A stretch of DNA of 64,000 nucleotides, from NCBI RefSeq assembly GCF_003024385.1, contig NZ_PVZN01000005.1, positions 1 to 64,000 on the forward strand, given 5' to 3'. Positions within the stretch are counted from its first letter, which is position 1. The number at the start of each line of letters is the position of its first letter. Shown here piece after piece: positions 9,722-17,981 of this stretch. The notes under the pieces were generated by a model. It did no database searches and was not told the origin of the DNA. It saw only the letters and a list, made by a program, of their open reading frames with translations. Made by a program: the position numbers and the translations under genes. The stretch is from Pseudomonas sp. BBP2017 (GTDB lineage Bacteria; Pseudomonadota; Gammaproteobacteria; Pseudomonadales; Pseudomonadaceae).

Positions 9722-10438
9722 CTAGCCGACAGATTTCAGGGTTAGCGGTTGGGCAATTCGGTTGATCTGATGCAGCCCTGCCGCACTGATCTGCAAGCGG
9801 CGTGAAGTCTCGCTCTCGCGGATCCAGCCTGATTGCAGGAACAGCTTCAGCAAGCTACTGCCCAATGCGCCCCCCAGGTGCGGGCGATGGTCGCTCCACT
9901 CGCTGCAGCAGCGACAGCTGCTGAGCCTTCCATGCTGATAGTGGGCCAGCGCCTCGATGAAGATGCCATGGCGGGCAAACTGCGTGCGTCCTTCCGGGGT
10001 TACCTCGATCTGCTGTTCCAGCCCCTCCAGCCACCCGGCGTCGAACAGGCGCTGGTAGAGGTCCGCCGCCAGCTCACCGCCCAGATGATCACCACATAGC
10101 CGGGCCCGGCGCATGGACAAGGGAATGCCGACATCCTCTCGGACGGCGAGCATTTCCCGGGTAGTGACCTGAACACTGGCCAGTGCCTCCACAGCAGCGC
10201 CGACTTCTGGCCCGGCAAGCCTGAAGTAACGTTTTCTGCCGCGCGGTTCAAGCTTGAGCAAGCCGCTGGCCGAAAGCCTTGCCAGGTGTGCACAGGCTGA
10301 AGAAAGCGTCAGGCCGGTGATGTCCGCCAGTTCATCAGAGGGCCGCGCCATTCCGTCGATCAGCGCCCAGAGCATCGCGCTGCGTTTGGGATCAGCAAGC
10401 AGGCTGGCAATCTGGCTGATACTTGTAACAGGTTTCAT
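9722..10438 (-). CDS. ArsR-type winged-helix transcriptional regulator
   Basis: A 238-residue protein with an N-terminal winged HTH (residues about 8-75: ADPKRSAMLWALIDGMARPS, then ITGLTLSSACAHLARLSASG). It is followed by a long unassigned region. A late cluster, CRCCSEW at about residues 175-181, could bind metal or sense redox. At more than twice the size of simple ArsR repressors it belongs to the larger ArsR-like group found in pseudomonads. A GGGAG lies upstream of the ATG. The natural divergent target is missing: beyond the start lies a gene-poor spacer and then a dehydrogenase relic, which may once have been the target. Confidence 0.82.
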   Translation of the reverse strand: MKPVTSISQIASLLADPKRSAMLWALIDGMARPSDELADITGLTLSSACAHLARLSASGLLKLEPRGRKRYFRLAGPEVGAAVEALASVQVTTREMLAVREDVGIPLSMRRARLCGDHLGGELAADLYQRLFDAGWLEGLEQQIEVTPEGRTQFARHGIFIEALAHYQHGRLSSCRCCSEWSDHRPHLGGALGSSLLKLFLQSGWIRESETSRRLQISAAGLHQINRIAQPLTLKSVG

Positions 10439-10916
10439 ATCTCAACTCCCTGCGAGATCACATCTGAAATCGTTTAAATAACCATGTCGGCAGCGTTTAC
10501 TGCGAAGTTCCCGACGTCAGAACGGCTGGAAGTTGTAGTGTTGACTCACCAGCAGTCAGCCAGTGCTGTAAACCAGGCAAAAATAGAGTGAGAGCGATAA
10601 CTTGTCGGCCGCTGACATGGAAGTTTCTCTCGCTGGAAACGACCGCCGGATCGATTATAAGCCGCCTCGGCGCAACAAATTCAGCGCCTGTATTCAGGCA
10701 ATCGGGTAAAGCTGCCCTGCTCTGGCAAACCATGAGCATGACTTACTCGGAGAACGTACAGGTTAACTTTCGACACGTTTGTTGTAGAACCGCACGCCAT
10801 ACCTGTTCGTTTCAACTTATAAATAACTGGCGATAAAAAAGTCAGAAACTAAGCCTACAGCCAATGTTCTCAGGAACTACAAATAAATAGGCAAATTCTG
10901 TAGTACCCAAAACGGG
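10439..10916. other. gene-poor spacer, 478 bp
   Basis: No credible gene was found. Frames here are short and lack ribosome-binding sites and protein-like composition. The right part (10740-10916) is noticeably AT-rich compared with the rest of the window. No tRNA, integrase or repeat was recognised. It leads directly into the dehydrogenase relic. Confidence 0.5.
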
Positions 10917-11369
10917 CTACAGGCTCACACGCTGCAGTTGCTCGAGCGCCTGCAGATTGCTGAAGGGCAAGACAATTTGGGCCAACGTCTGTTGATCGTC
11001 GGCGCCGCCGGTGGCGTCGGCTCGATCCTGACCCAATTGGCCGGTCAGTTGACCGGGCTCGCCGTGATCGTCACCACGTCGCATCCACAGCCCCAGGAAT
11101 GGGCCCGTCAACTGGACGTCGGCCTGCTCAAGCGCAAGAGCCTGTCGCTGCACTGGGAGTTCATGTACACCCATTCGCTGTTCGAAACCGCCGACATGAT
11201 CGAGCAGCACAACCTGCTCAACCGGGTTACCGAACTGATCGATGCTGGCACCCTCAAGACCACCCTGGGCGAGCACTACGGCACCTTCAACACGGCCAAT
11301 CTGCGTCGTGCCCACGCCCTGCTGGAAAGCAGTGCGGCCAAGGGCAAGATCGTTCTGGAAGGTTTCTGA
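10917..11369 (+). pseudogene. zinc-type alcohol dehydrogenase / quinone oxidoreductase relic
   Basis: The frame encodes the Rossmann core (LLIVGAAGGVGSILTQLA) and the C-terminus (LLKRKSLSLHWEFMYTHS, then ALLESSAAKGKIVLEGF) of a medium-chain dehydrogenase. The first roughly 150 residues are absent, with no start codon or ribosome-binding site at the left end. About 60 residues also appear to be missing between EWARQ and LDVGLLKRK, where family members carry the rest of the nucleotide-binding domain. The frame itself stays open, so two in-frame deletions are the simplest reading. Confidence 0.7.
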
Positions 11370-11377
11370 GGCAAGGC

Positions 11378-11401
11378 GCCCACTCCGCTATCGGAGTGGG
11401 C
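11378..11401. terminator. hairpin after the dehydrogenase relic
   Basis: A perfect 10-bp stem (11378-11387 with 11392-11401) lies 9 nt after the relic's stop codon. No T-tract follows, so efficiency is uncertain. Confidence 0.45.
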
Positions 11402-11495
11402 ATGACCGTCAGTCCGACAACTGATCCAGGTCATTTCCTTGCAAGCAAGCAGCGCTACAATTCTTCAGCCAATGCTAAACCGCAGGTATGCCACG

Positions 11496-11660
11496 ATGAT
11501 TATTCAAGTCAGTGCATCAGCCCAGAAGCCCGGCTGCCCCTGGCAGGTTCGACTGGACCAGCAGGTAGTGAGTTTTCGCAGCGAGGCCGAAGCCCGTGCC
11601 TTCGTCAACACTTTACAGGCCCGCTTACAGGCGCCGCACCCACTCAAACGGGTCGGCTGA
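11496..11660 (+). CDS. conserved-looking small hypothetical protein
   Basis: A 54-residue frame beginning MIIQVSASAQKPGCPWQVRL, with the pattern of a folded small protein (a beta-strand pair then a helix, RSEAEARAFVNTLQARLQA). AGG lies 9 nt upstream of the ATG at 11496; an in-frame ATG at 11472 is an alternative. Its 3' end overlaps the convergent MFS gene by 17 nt. No function is recognised. Confidence 0.6.
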   Translation: MIIQVSASAQKPGCPWQVRLDQQVVSFRSEAEARAFVNTLQARLQAPHPLKRVG

Positions 11661-12825
11661 GCTGTAAACGACGCGTGACCATCGACATCGCTACCGCCCC
11701 CAGCCCACAGAGGCTGATGACCAGCGCCATGGGCACTGCGCTGCCATCGTGCAACACGCCCACCAATGCCGCTGCACCCGCCGCGACACTGAACTGAAGA
11801 CAGCCGAGGAGTGCCGAAGCGCTCCCGGCCCGTGCGCCTTGCCCGTTCATGGCGCACGCTGAGGCATTGGGGATGATGCAACCCAGGCTGGCAATACAGA
11901 TGAACAGCGGAATCAGCAATGGCCAGAGCTTGGCCGGTTGCAAGGCGCTGATTGCCAGCAAGGTCAACCCTGACGCCAGGTACACCCATACTGCCCGTCT
12001 CAGCAAAAAGGCCGGACCGCGCTTGGCCAGCAGCCGTGCATTGATCTGCGCAACCAGAATGAAACCTGCCGCGTTGCTGCCGAACAGCCAGCCATAGTGC
12101 TCAGCGGGCACCCCGTACAGCTTGATGAAGACGAAGGGTGAACCGGCGATATAGGAAAACATCCCGGCAATGGCGATGCCACCGGTCAAGGCATGACCAA
12201 TGAAGCACCGATCCTTGAGCAGACGCCCGTACTGGCGCAAGGCACCGGAAAGCGGCTGTCGTGGTTGGCTGGCCGGCAGACTTTCCGGCAAACCCAGGGC
12301 AACAGCCAGGGTACACAAGGCACTGAACAGGGTCAGGGCGACAAAGATCGATTGCCAGCCATAGACATTGACCAGCACGCCACCGAGCATCGGTGCCAGG
12401 ATCGGCGCCAGGCCCATCACCAGGACCAACTGGGAAAACACCTTGGCCGAGGCTATCGCATCGCATTTGTCACTGACGATGGCCCGTGACAGCACCATCC
12501 CGGCACATCCACCCAGTGCCTGAACGAACCGCGCCGCGATCAATGCATCGAGATTGGGCGCAAAGGCACAAGCGAGTGACGCCAGGGTAAACAGGCAAAT
12601 GCCGACCAGCAGTGGAATCCTGCGACCGAAGCGGTCAGCCACCGGCCCGTACGCCAGCTGACCGATGGACAAGCCAAGGAAGTAGGCGGCCAGGGTGGTC
12701 TGGATATGTTTTTCGTCAGTACCGAAAGCCAGCGCCATCGCTGGAAAGCCTGGCAGGTAAAAATCGATCGCCAAGGGCCCGAACGCACTCAAGGCGCCGA
12801 GAATCAGGATGGTTCGCAGGTTCAT
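11644..12825 (-). CDS. Bcr/CflA-family MFS drug efflux transporter
   Basis: A 393-residue inner-membrane transporter with about 12 hydrophobic segments. The N-terminus ALSAFGPLAIDFYLPGFPA and loop 2-3 motif GPVADRFGRRIPL are characteristic of the Bcr/CflA drug:proton antiporter family. The typical substrates (bicyclomycin, chloramphenicol, others) cannot be told from sequence. The start MNLRTILILG is the only good one. It is convergent with the 54-residue gene and downstream of copZ, but separated from it by a strong hairpin. Confidence 0.88.
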   Translation of the reverse strand: MNLRTILILGALSAFGPLAIDFYLPGFPAMALAFGTDEKHIQTTLAAYFLGLSIGQLAYGPVADRFGRRIPLLVGICLFTLASLACAFAPNLDALIAARFVQALGGCAGMVLSRAIVSDKCDAIASAKVFSQLVLVMGLAPILAPMLGGVLVNVYGWQSIFVALTLFSALCTLAVALGLPESLPASQPRQPLSGALRQYGRLLKDRCFIGHALTGGIAIAGMFSYIAGSPFVFIKLYGVPAEHYGWLFGSNAAGFILVAQINARLLAKRGPAFLLRRAVWVYLASGLTLLAISALQPAKLWPLLIPLFICIASLGCIIPNASACAMNGQGARAGSASALLGCLQFSVAAGAAALVGVLHDGSAVPMALVISLCGLGAVAMSMVTRRLQLSRPV

Positions 12826-12895
12826 CGGAAATCCATAGCAGGCTAAGCAAGTCTGCTAGTTTAACCGTCCTGCCGGGGTTTCGCTGCGAAGAGTT

Positions 12896-12934
12896 GGGCC
12901 CGCGCGGTGAATCTTTTATTCACCGCGCGGGCCC
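12896..12934 (-). terminator. 17-bp perfect hairpin downstream of copZ
   Basis: The arms 12896-12912 and 12918-12934 are perfectly complementary with a CTTTT loop. It begins 7 nt after the copZ stop. No T-run follows on the minus strand, so it may act as a terminator or mainly as a 3'-end stabiliser of the short copZ message. Confidence 0.6.
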
Positions 12935-12941
12935 GCTGGGT

Positions 12942-13139
12942 TCAGAGTGCTTCGGCCTGATAGCCTTCTTCGCGGATCAGTTGAAGAATCTCTGGAGCCT
13001 GCAGCGAACTTTGCACCTTCACTTGCTTCTGGCCCAGATCGACTTCAACCACGGCGTCTGCATCCTGAGCTTGCACCGCGCGGGTCACGGCCTTGACGCA
13101 ATGGCCGCAGGTCATTCCTTGAACGTTGAACACTTGCAT
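12942..13139 (-). CDS. copZ: copper chaperone CopZ (HMA domain)
   Basis: A 65-residue heavy-metal-associated domain with the copper-binding GMTCGHC near the N-terminus and the expected beta-alpha-beta-beta-alpha-beta layout. It binds cytosolic Cu(I) and passes it to CopA. The ATG at 13139 follows AGGAGG and is chosen over a longer frame starting at 13283. A CueR-type promoter lies directly upstream. Confidence 0.93.
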   Translation of the reverse strand: MQVFNVQGMTCGHCVKAVTRAVQAQDADAVVEVDLGQKQVKVQSSLQAPEILQLIREEGYQAEAL

Positions 13140-13167
13140 GGGGACTGCCTCCTGTGGGTTTAGACTG

Positions 13168-13198
13168 AGTTTCAAGCTTGCCACCGGGGCAAGGTCAA
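13168..13198 (-). promoter_or_regulatory. CueR-type promoter/operator of copZ
   Basis: On the minus strand: -35 TTGACC (13193-13198), a 19-bp spacer, and a weak -10 GAAACT (13168-13173). The spacer holds the dyad CTTGCC-N5-GGCAAG (13177-13193). The over-long spacer with a central dyad is the hallmark of MerR-family activation, and the dyad matches CueR sites. Confidence 0.75.
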
Positions 13199-13286
13199 GA
13201 TCCGCTTCACGCTGCCGGGCTGGCAATCGTCGTCCGGGTCGGCCAAGCTGCGAGCCTGACGATTGACGATGCAGGAGTTTCATTTC

Positions 13287-13673
13287 ATGCGCAGGGCAGC
13301 TTTAGGCCTTTTCGGCCTGCTGGGTATTTTCGCTGTGCTTCCCCAGGCCAGCGCCGCGGGGCCAAGTGACTACAGCATTCTGATCATCTCCCGCGAGCGC
13401 CTGGAAGTGGCGACCTCATGCGAGATTGGCGTGTACATCAACGATCAACTGGCTGGGCGGGTGTTCCAGGAGCAGTCGACCTCATTCAACCTGCCACCGG
13501 GCGAACTCGAAGTGCGGCTGCGCTATCTGCCTGGTCAGGCGCCAGGTTGCCAGCCCGGTATCGAGAACCAGCGCAGCAAGCGCTTGAAGCTGTCGGCCGG
13601 CCAGATCAACAAATACCGGATTGCAACCGATCAGAATGGGCTCACATTGATCAGATCCGGCCTGGGCTATTGA
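13287..13673 (+). CDS. small exported hypothetical protein of the copper locus
   Basis: A 128-residue protein with a signal peptide (MRRAALGLFGLLGIFAVLPQ, cleavage near ASA-AG). The mature domain has two cysteines: one in ATSCEIGVYIN and one in APGCQPGIENQ. It looks like a compact beta-rich domain; a polyglycine-like PPGELEVRLRY stretch suggests a PEGA-like fold. ATG at 13287 is used because the signal peptide starts there and CAGGAG precedes it. It lies between copZ and copA, and its stop codon is embedded in the copA promoter. No family name is claimed. Confidence 0.75.
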   Translation: MRRAALGLFGLLGIFAVLPQASAAGPSDYSILIISRERLEVATSCEIGVYINDQLAGRVFQEQSTSFNLPPGELEVRLRYLPGQAPGCQPGIENQRSKRLKLSAGQINKYRIATDQNGLTLIRSGLGY

Positions 13674-13700
13674 CCTTACCCGCATGGCAAGGTTGATGCT
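13670..13700 (+). promoter_or_regulatory. CueR-type promoter/operator of copA
   Basis: -35 TTGACC (13670-13675), a 19-bp spacer, -10 GATGCT (13695-13700). The dyad CCTTACC-N5-GGCAAGG spans the spacer. The -35 overlaps the stop codon of the preceding gene. It closely mirrors the copZ promoter, consistent with joint control by CueR encoded at 16126. Confidence 0.78.
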
Positions 13701-13726
13701 GATGGCCTGTCCAAGGAGGAGTGCCC

Positions 13727-16129
13727 ATGTCTGCATCTACCACTTTCGATCTGCCGATTCTCGGTATGACCTGCGCCAGCTGTGCTGGCCGGGTCGAGCG
13801 CGCCCTGCGCAAAGTCAGCGGCGCCGAACAGGTCAGCGTCAACCTCGCCACCGAACAGGCGCGCATTCAAGCGCCGGCCGGTAGCCTGCCTGCTCTGGTC
13901 GAGGCGGTCGAGCAAGCCGGTTACCATGTGCCCAACCAGACTCTGGAGCTGCAAATCGGCGGCATGACCTGTGCCTCCTGTGCAGGCAGGGTCGAACGTG
14001 CCCTGGCCAAAGTGCCCGGCGTACAACAGGTCAGTGTCAACCTGGCCAACGAACGTGCGCACATCCAGATGCTCGGCCAGCTCGACAGCAGCCGCTTGAT
14101 CGACGCCGTCATCCATGCCGGCTACTCGGCCAGCCTGCCGCAAAGCACCCAGGTCAATCAGGCCGATGCCGAACGTCGCCTGCGCAACGAGCGCTGGTCG
14201 GTGGCCCTGGCGGTGCTGCTGGCCTTGCCGCTGGTGTTGCCGATGCTGTTGCAGCCGTTCGGCGTGCACTGGATGTTGCCGGCCTGGGCGCAGTTCGTCC
14301 TGGCCACACCGGTGCAGTTCATTCTCGGCGCACGTTTCTACGTCGCCGCCTGGAAAGCCGTGCGCGCCGGTGCCGGCAACATGGACCTGCTAGTCGCCAT
14401 CGGCACCAGCGCCGGCTACGGCCTGAGCATTTATGAATGGGCCCAGGCCAGCCCCGGGGTGATGCCGCACCTGTACTTCGAAGCCTCTGCCGTGGTGATT
14501 GCCCTGGTGCTGCTTGGCAAGTACCTGGAAAGCCGCGCCAAGCGCCAGACCGCCAGCGCTATCCGCGCCCTGGAAGCGCTGCGTCCGGAGCGCGCCTTAT
14601 TGCTGGTCGATGGCCAGGAACGCGATGTGGCGATCAGCGAGCTGCGTCTGCACGACCTGGTTGTGGTCAAACCAGGCGAACGCTTTCCGGTGGATGGTGA
14701 AGTGATCGAAGGGCAAAGCCAGGCTGACGAGGCATTGATCAGCGGCGAAAGTCTGCCGGTGCCGAAACAGTCAGGTGACAAGGTCACCGGTGGCGCGATC
14801 AATGGCGAGGGCCGCTTGATCGTGCGCACCCTGGCCCTGGGTACCGAAACGGTACTGGCACGCATCATCCGCCTGGTCGAAGACGCACAAGCGGCCAAGG
14901 CACCGATCCAGAAACTGGTTGACCGGGTCAGCCAGGTGTTCGTACCGGCCGTATTGGTGCTGGCGCTGATTACCCTGGTCGGCTGGTGGCTGGTCGGCGC
15001 ACCGATTGAAACCGCCTTGATCAATGCCGTCGCCGTGCTGGTCATCGCCTGTCCCTGCGCACTTGGCCTGGCCACGCCGACAGCGATCATGGCCGGTACC
15101 GGGGTCGCCGCTCGCCACGGCATTCTGATCAAGGACGCCGAAGCCCTGGAGCGTGCCCATGCGGTCAACCGGGTAGTGTTCGACAAGACCGGCACCTTGA
15201 CCTCCGGTAGCCCGCGCATTGTCCACAGCAAAGCAGCAGTCGGCGAAGCGGCGCAGCTCCTGCAACTGGCCGGTGCCCTGCAGCGCGGCAGCGAGCACCC
15301 GCTGGCCAAGGCCGTACTCGATGCCTGTGTAGAACAAGGGCTGGTCGTCGCCGACATCAGCAACAGCCAGTCACTGACCGGACGCGGGATCGCCGGCAGT
15401 CTGGACGGTCGTGAACTGGCGTTGGGCAACCGTCGTATGCTCGACGAGAGCGGCCTGCAACCGGGCGACCTGCTAGCCGCTGCCAAAGACTGGGAAGCCG
15501 AAGGCCGGACCCTTTCGTGGCTGATCGAACGCAGCCCACAACCGCGCGTTCTGGGCCTGTTCGCCTTCGGCGACAGCCTCAAGTCCGGCGCTGGACAGGC
15601 CGTGCGGCAGCTGTCCGGGCAGGGCATCAGCAGCCACCTGTTGACCGGTGACAACCGTGGCAGCGCCATCGTCGTCGCCCAGGCCCTGGGCATCGCCGAC
15701 GTGCATGCCGAAGTGCTGCCAGGCGACAAGGCCGCCCACGTCACACAGCTCAGGCTGTCAGGCGTGGTGGCGATGGTCGGTGACGGCATCAACGATGCGC
15801 CGGCCCTGGCCGCAGCCGATATCGGGATCGCTATGGGCGGTGGCACTGACGTGGCCATGCAGGCCGCTGGCATCACCCTGATGCGCGGTGATCCGCGCCT
15901 GGTGCCAGCTGCCCTGGAAATCAGCCGCAAGACCTATGCGAAGATTCGCCAGAACCTGTTCTGGGCCTTCATCTACAACCTGATCGGGATTCCGCTGGCC
16001 GCGTTCGGCATGCTTAACCCGGTACTGGCGGGTGCGGCGATGGCGCTGTCGAGTGTCAGTGTGGTCAGCAACGCACTCTGGCTGAAAACCTGGAAGCCCG
16101 AAGCCCCACCACAGGACAACGCCCAATGA
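13727..16129 (+). CDS. copA: Cu(I)-exporting P1B-type ATPase CopA
   Basis: An 800-residue inner-membrane ATPase that pumps Cu(I) from the cytoplasm. There are two N-terminal HMA domains, each with [15 protein letters not shown]. Eight membrane segments are expected, with the metal-site motif CPC in [13 protein letters not shown]. The phosphorylation motif is DKTGTLT, the SEHPLA His-Pro motif follows, and the hinge is [13 protein letters not shown]. The ATG at 13727 has AGGAGGA at ideal spacing. It is followed by cueR with a 4-nt overlap. It is the main cytoplasmic copper-detoxification gene of pseudomonads (CopA1/CueA type). Confidence 0.96.
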   Translation: MSASTTFDLPILGMTCASCAGRVERALRKVSGAEQVSVNLATEQARIQAPAGSLPALVEAVEQAGYHVPNQTLELQIGGMTCASCAGRVERALAKVPGVQQVSVNLANERAHIQMLGQLDSSRLIDAVIHAGYSASLPQSTQVNQADAERRLRNERWSVALAVLLALPLVLPMLLQPFGVHWMLPAWAQFVLATPVQFILGARFYVAAWKAVRAGAGNMDLLVAIGTSAGYGLSIYEWAQASPGVMPHLYFEASAVVIALVLLGKYLESRAKRQTASAIRALEALRPERALLLVDGQERDVAISELRLHDLVVVKPGERFPVDGEVIEGQSQADEALISGESLPVPKQSGDKVTGGAINGEGRLIVRTLALGTETVLARIIRLVEDAQAAKAPIQKLVDRVSQVFVPAVLVLALITLVGWWLVGAPIETALINAVAVLVIACPCALGLATPTAIMAGTGVAARHGILIKDAEALERAHAVNRVVFDKTGTLTSGSPRIVHSKAAVGEAAQLLQLAGALQRGSEHPLAKAVLDACVEQGLVVADISNSQSLTGRGIAGSLDGRELALGNRRMLDESGLQPGDLLAAAKDWEAEGRTLSWLIERSPQPRVLGLFAFGDSLKSGAGQAVRQLSGQGISSHLLTGDNRGSAIVVAQALGIADVHAEVLPGDKAAHVTQLRLSGVVAMVGDGINDAPALAAADIGIAMGGGTDVAMQAAGITLMRGDPRLVPAALEISRKTYAKIRQNLFWAFIYNLIGIPLAAFGMLNPVLAGAAMALSSVSVVSNALWLKTWKPEAPPQDNAQ

Positions 16130-16530
16130 ACATCGGCCAAGCCGCTCGGCGCTCCGGGTTGAGCGCCAAGATGATTCGCTACTACGAGTCCATTGGTCTG
16201 CTCAAGCCGGCCCTGCGTAGCGACAGCGGTTATCGCTTGTACCAGCAGGAAGACTTGCACCGCCTGGCCTTCATCAAGCGCTCGCGGGACCTGGGTTTCT
16301 CACTGGAGGAAATCGCTCGTCTGCTGACCCTCTGGCAGGACCGCCAGCGCGCCAGCGCCGACGTCAAGGCCCTGGCCAGCCAGCACATCGATGACCTCAA
16401 CCGGCGCATCGAAGAACTGGTGAGCCTGCGCGATACCCTGAGCGAGCTGGTCGCCCATTGCCAGGGCGACGATCGTCCCGACTGCCCGATCCTCAAGGAC
16501 CTGGCAGCCGGGGGCAACTGCTGTCACTGA
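16126..16530 (+). CDS. cueR: copper-responsive MerR-family activator CueR
   Basis: A 134-residue MerR regulator. It has an N-terminal HTH ([20 protein letters not shown]), a long dimerisation helix, and the C-terminal metal loop C-QGDDRPD-C, the Cys-X7-Cys signature of Cu/Ag/Au sensors. ATG overlaps the copA stop (ATGA), implying translational coupling. It would act on the two 19-bp-spacer promoters at 13168 and 13670. It ends 4 bp from the convergent RIO kinase gene. Confidence 0.95.
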   Translation: MNIGQAARRSGLSAKMIRYYESIGLLKPALRSDSGYRLYQQEDLHRLAFIKRSRDLGFSLEEIARLLTLWQDRQRASADVKALASQHIDDLNRRIEELVSLRDTLSELVAHCQGDDRPDCPILKDLAAGGNCCH

Positions 16531-16534
16531 CGGC

Positions 16535-17428
16535 TTACTGCAACCAGGGTGGCGTGGGCTCTTCTTCCTTGCTCGCCCCCCGTTCGGCGTCCTCTCTGAT
16601 GGCGCGCCGACGGGCTTCGTCAAAGCGCGCCGCATCGATTTCGCGCATAACCCCGTCGATATCGGCGCTGTGCTCATCCTGCGCGAACTGACCGGTAAGC
16701 TCGCTTTCCGGCAACAGTTCGCCAGCCTGGTACAGGGCCCACATCTCCTGAGCGTAGCGGGTATCCCTGAGCTCCGGTGCAAAACGTCCGAAATAGGCGG
16801 CCATGTTGCCGACATCACGCTCCAGCATGCTGAAGGCGTGGTTGTTGCCCGCCGCATCCACTGCCTGCGGCAGGTCGATGATCACCGGGCCATCGGGCCC
16901 GAGCAGCACGTTGAACTCCGACAGGTCACCATGTACCAGGCCGGTGCAGAGCATCAGCACGATCTGGCGGATCACGAACGCGTGGTACTCGCGGGCTTGC
17001 TCAGGTTCCAGGTACACATCGTTAAGCCGTGGGGCGGCATCGCCGTACTCGTCGGCCACCAGTTCCATCAGCAGCACGCCGTCCAGAAAGTCGTAGGGCC
17101 GCGGCACCCGCACCCCGGCATTGGCCAGGCGGAACAGGGCTGCCACTTCGGCATTCTGCCAGGCGTCCTCGGCCTCCTTGCGCCCGTATTTGGAACCTTT
17201 GGCCATAGCCCGGGCCTGGCGGCTGTTGCGCACCTTGCGCCCTTCCTGGTACTCGGCGGCCTGGCGGAAACTGCGTTTGTTGGCTTCCTTGTAGACCTTG
17301 GCACAGCGCAATTCCTGTCCGCAGCGCACCACGTACACGGCGGCTTCTTTGCCACTCATCAACGGTCGCAGTACTTCGTCGACCAGTCCATCTTCAACCA
17401 GTGGTTCAATGCGTTTTGGAGTCTTCAT
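16535..17428 (-). CDS. RIO-type serine protein kinase
   Basis: A 297-residue RIO1-like kinase. ATP-binding region SGKEAAVYVVRCG with the lysine in CAKVYKEA, catalytic loop LVHGDLSEFNVLL, and metal-binding VIIDLPQAVD, where RIO kinases have an IDxPQ version of DFG. It resembles the PA4780-type kinases of pseudomonads. The charged C-terminal tail (ERGASKEEEP) lacks motifs. Its physiological substrate is unknown. Confidence 0.9.
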   Translation of the reverse strand: MKTPKRIEPLVEDGLVDEVLRPLMSGKEAAVYVVRCGQELRCAKVYKEANKRSFRQAAEYQEGRKVRNSRQARAMAKGSKYGRKEAEDAWQNAEVAALFRLANAGVRVPRPYDFLDGVLLMELVADEYGDAAPRLNDVYLEPEQAREYHAFVIRQIVLMLCTGLVHGDLSEFNVLLGPDGPVIIDLPQAVDAAGNNHAFSMLERDVGNMAAYFGRFAPELRDTRYAQEMWALYQAGELLPESELTGQFAQDEHSADIDGVMREIDAARFDEARRRAIREDAERGASKEEEPTPPWLQ

Positions 17429-17662
17429 CGGCTTTTGTCGGGGGTCCTGTTCTGCCAGACACGAGATTTATTGTAGGTCACCGGTGCTGCACCGGATTGC
17501 CGCTGTAGCAAGACCGCACTGCGTTGTAACGGCAATCGGTCTGACTTGCCATAGTTTTTGTAAAAGTGGGGGCACAATCACTCACAAAAACCATCAGATT
17601 TCTTTACAAGGTTCTTCACCGATTGCCGGGAAGCCCCGCAAAAAGGCCCTGGCCGCGCGGGT

Positions 17663-17718
17663 TAACGCTCGATGATCGCCGTTACGCCCTGACCACCGGC
17701 GGCGCAGTGCGCGGCTCA
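17663..17718 (-). pseudogene. thiolase 3'-end scar
   Basis: Between an in-frame TGA (17718-17716) and TAA (17665-17663) the minus strand encodes AAHCAAGGQGVTAIIER. This looks like the last residues of a thiolase: the CAAGG-type active-site loop close to a terminal xIIER. Many pseudomonads keep an acetyl-CoA acetyltransferase gene divergent from the FabG-MaoC pair that follows here, so the simplest reading is a deletion that left only the 3' end. Homology is judged by eye. Confidence 0.45.
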
Positions 17719-17875
17719 CCATTGCGTGGCAGTTCCGGTTTCAACTGCCCCGGACGCAGTTGGAGAAATGCCTTGAGTTTGTCTGCCAGGGTCTTGCCGC
17801 GATTGGCCTGGAGCAGGATCCGGCGCAATCCTTCATTGACCGCGATGGGCGCAGTGAGCGCACGCGAAACGTCCT
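17683..17875 (-). other. possible gene fragment in the RIO kinase-FabG spacer
   Basis: A second minus-strand frame reads KEDVSRALTAPIAVNEGLRR, then ILLQANRGKTLADKLKAFLQ and LRPGQLKPELPRNGEPR. It has protein-like composition but no start codon after the TGA that opens it. It may be a remnant of another gene brought next to the thiolase scar. The family is not recognised. The rest of the 17429-17981 spacer shows no feature apart from AT-rich leader sequence ahead of the FabG gene. Confidence 0.3.
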
Positions 17876-17981
17876 CTTTTCACGAAACAGTCCGCTACAG
17901 CGTAGGTGTTTTTTCAGCCTTCGAACGACCAACGGCCAAAGATGGTCCACACTTTGAAGCTTATTTCAGGGAAAGCCGCAC

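Noticed and set aside
10497..10836. Overlapping short frames in the gene-poor spacer
   Set aside because: No ribosome-binding site, no recognisable motif, and conflicting strands.
13760..14010. Near-identical repeat pair resembling a duplicated element
   Set aside because: These are the two HMA domains of CopA, a normal protein-level duplication.
14431..15930. 499-codon minus-strand open frame
   Set aside because: Ser/Arg-rich shadow of copA with no ribosome-binding site.
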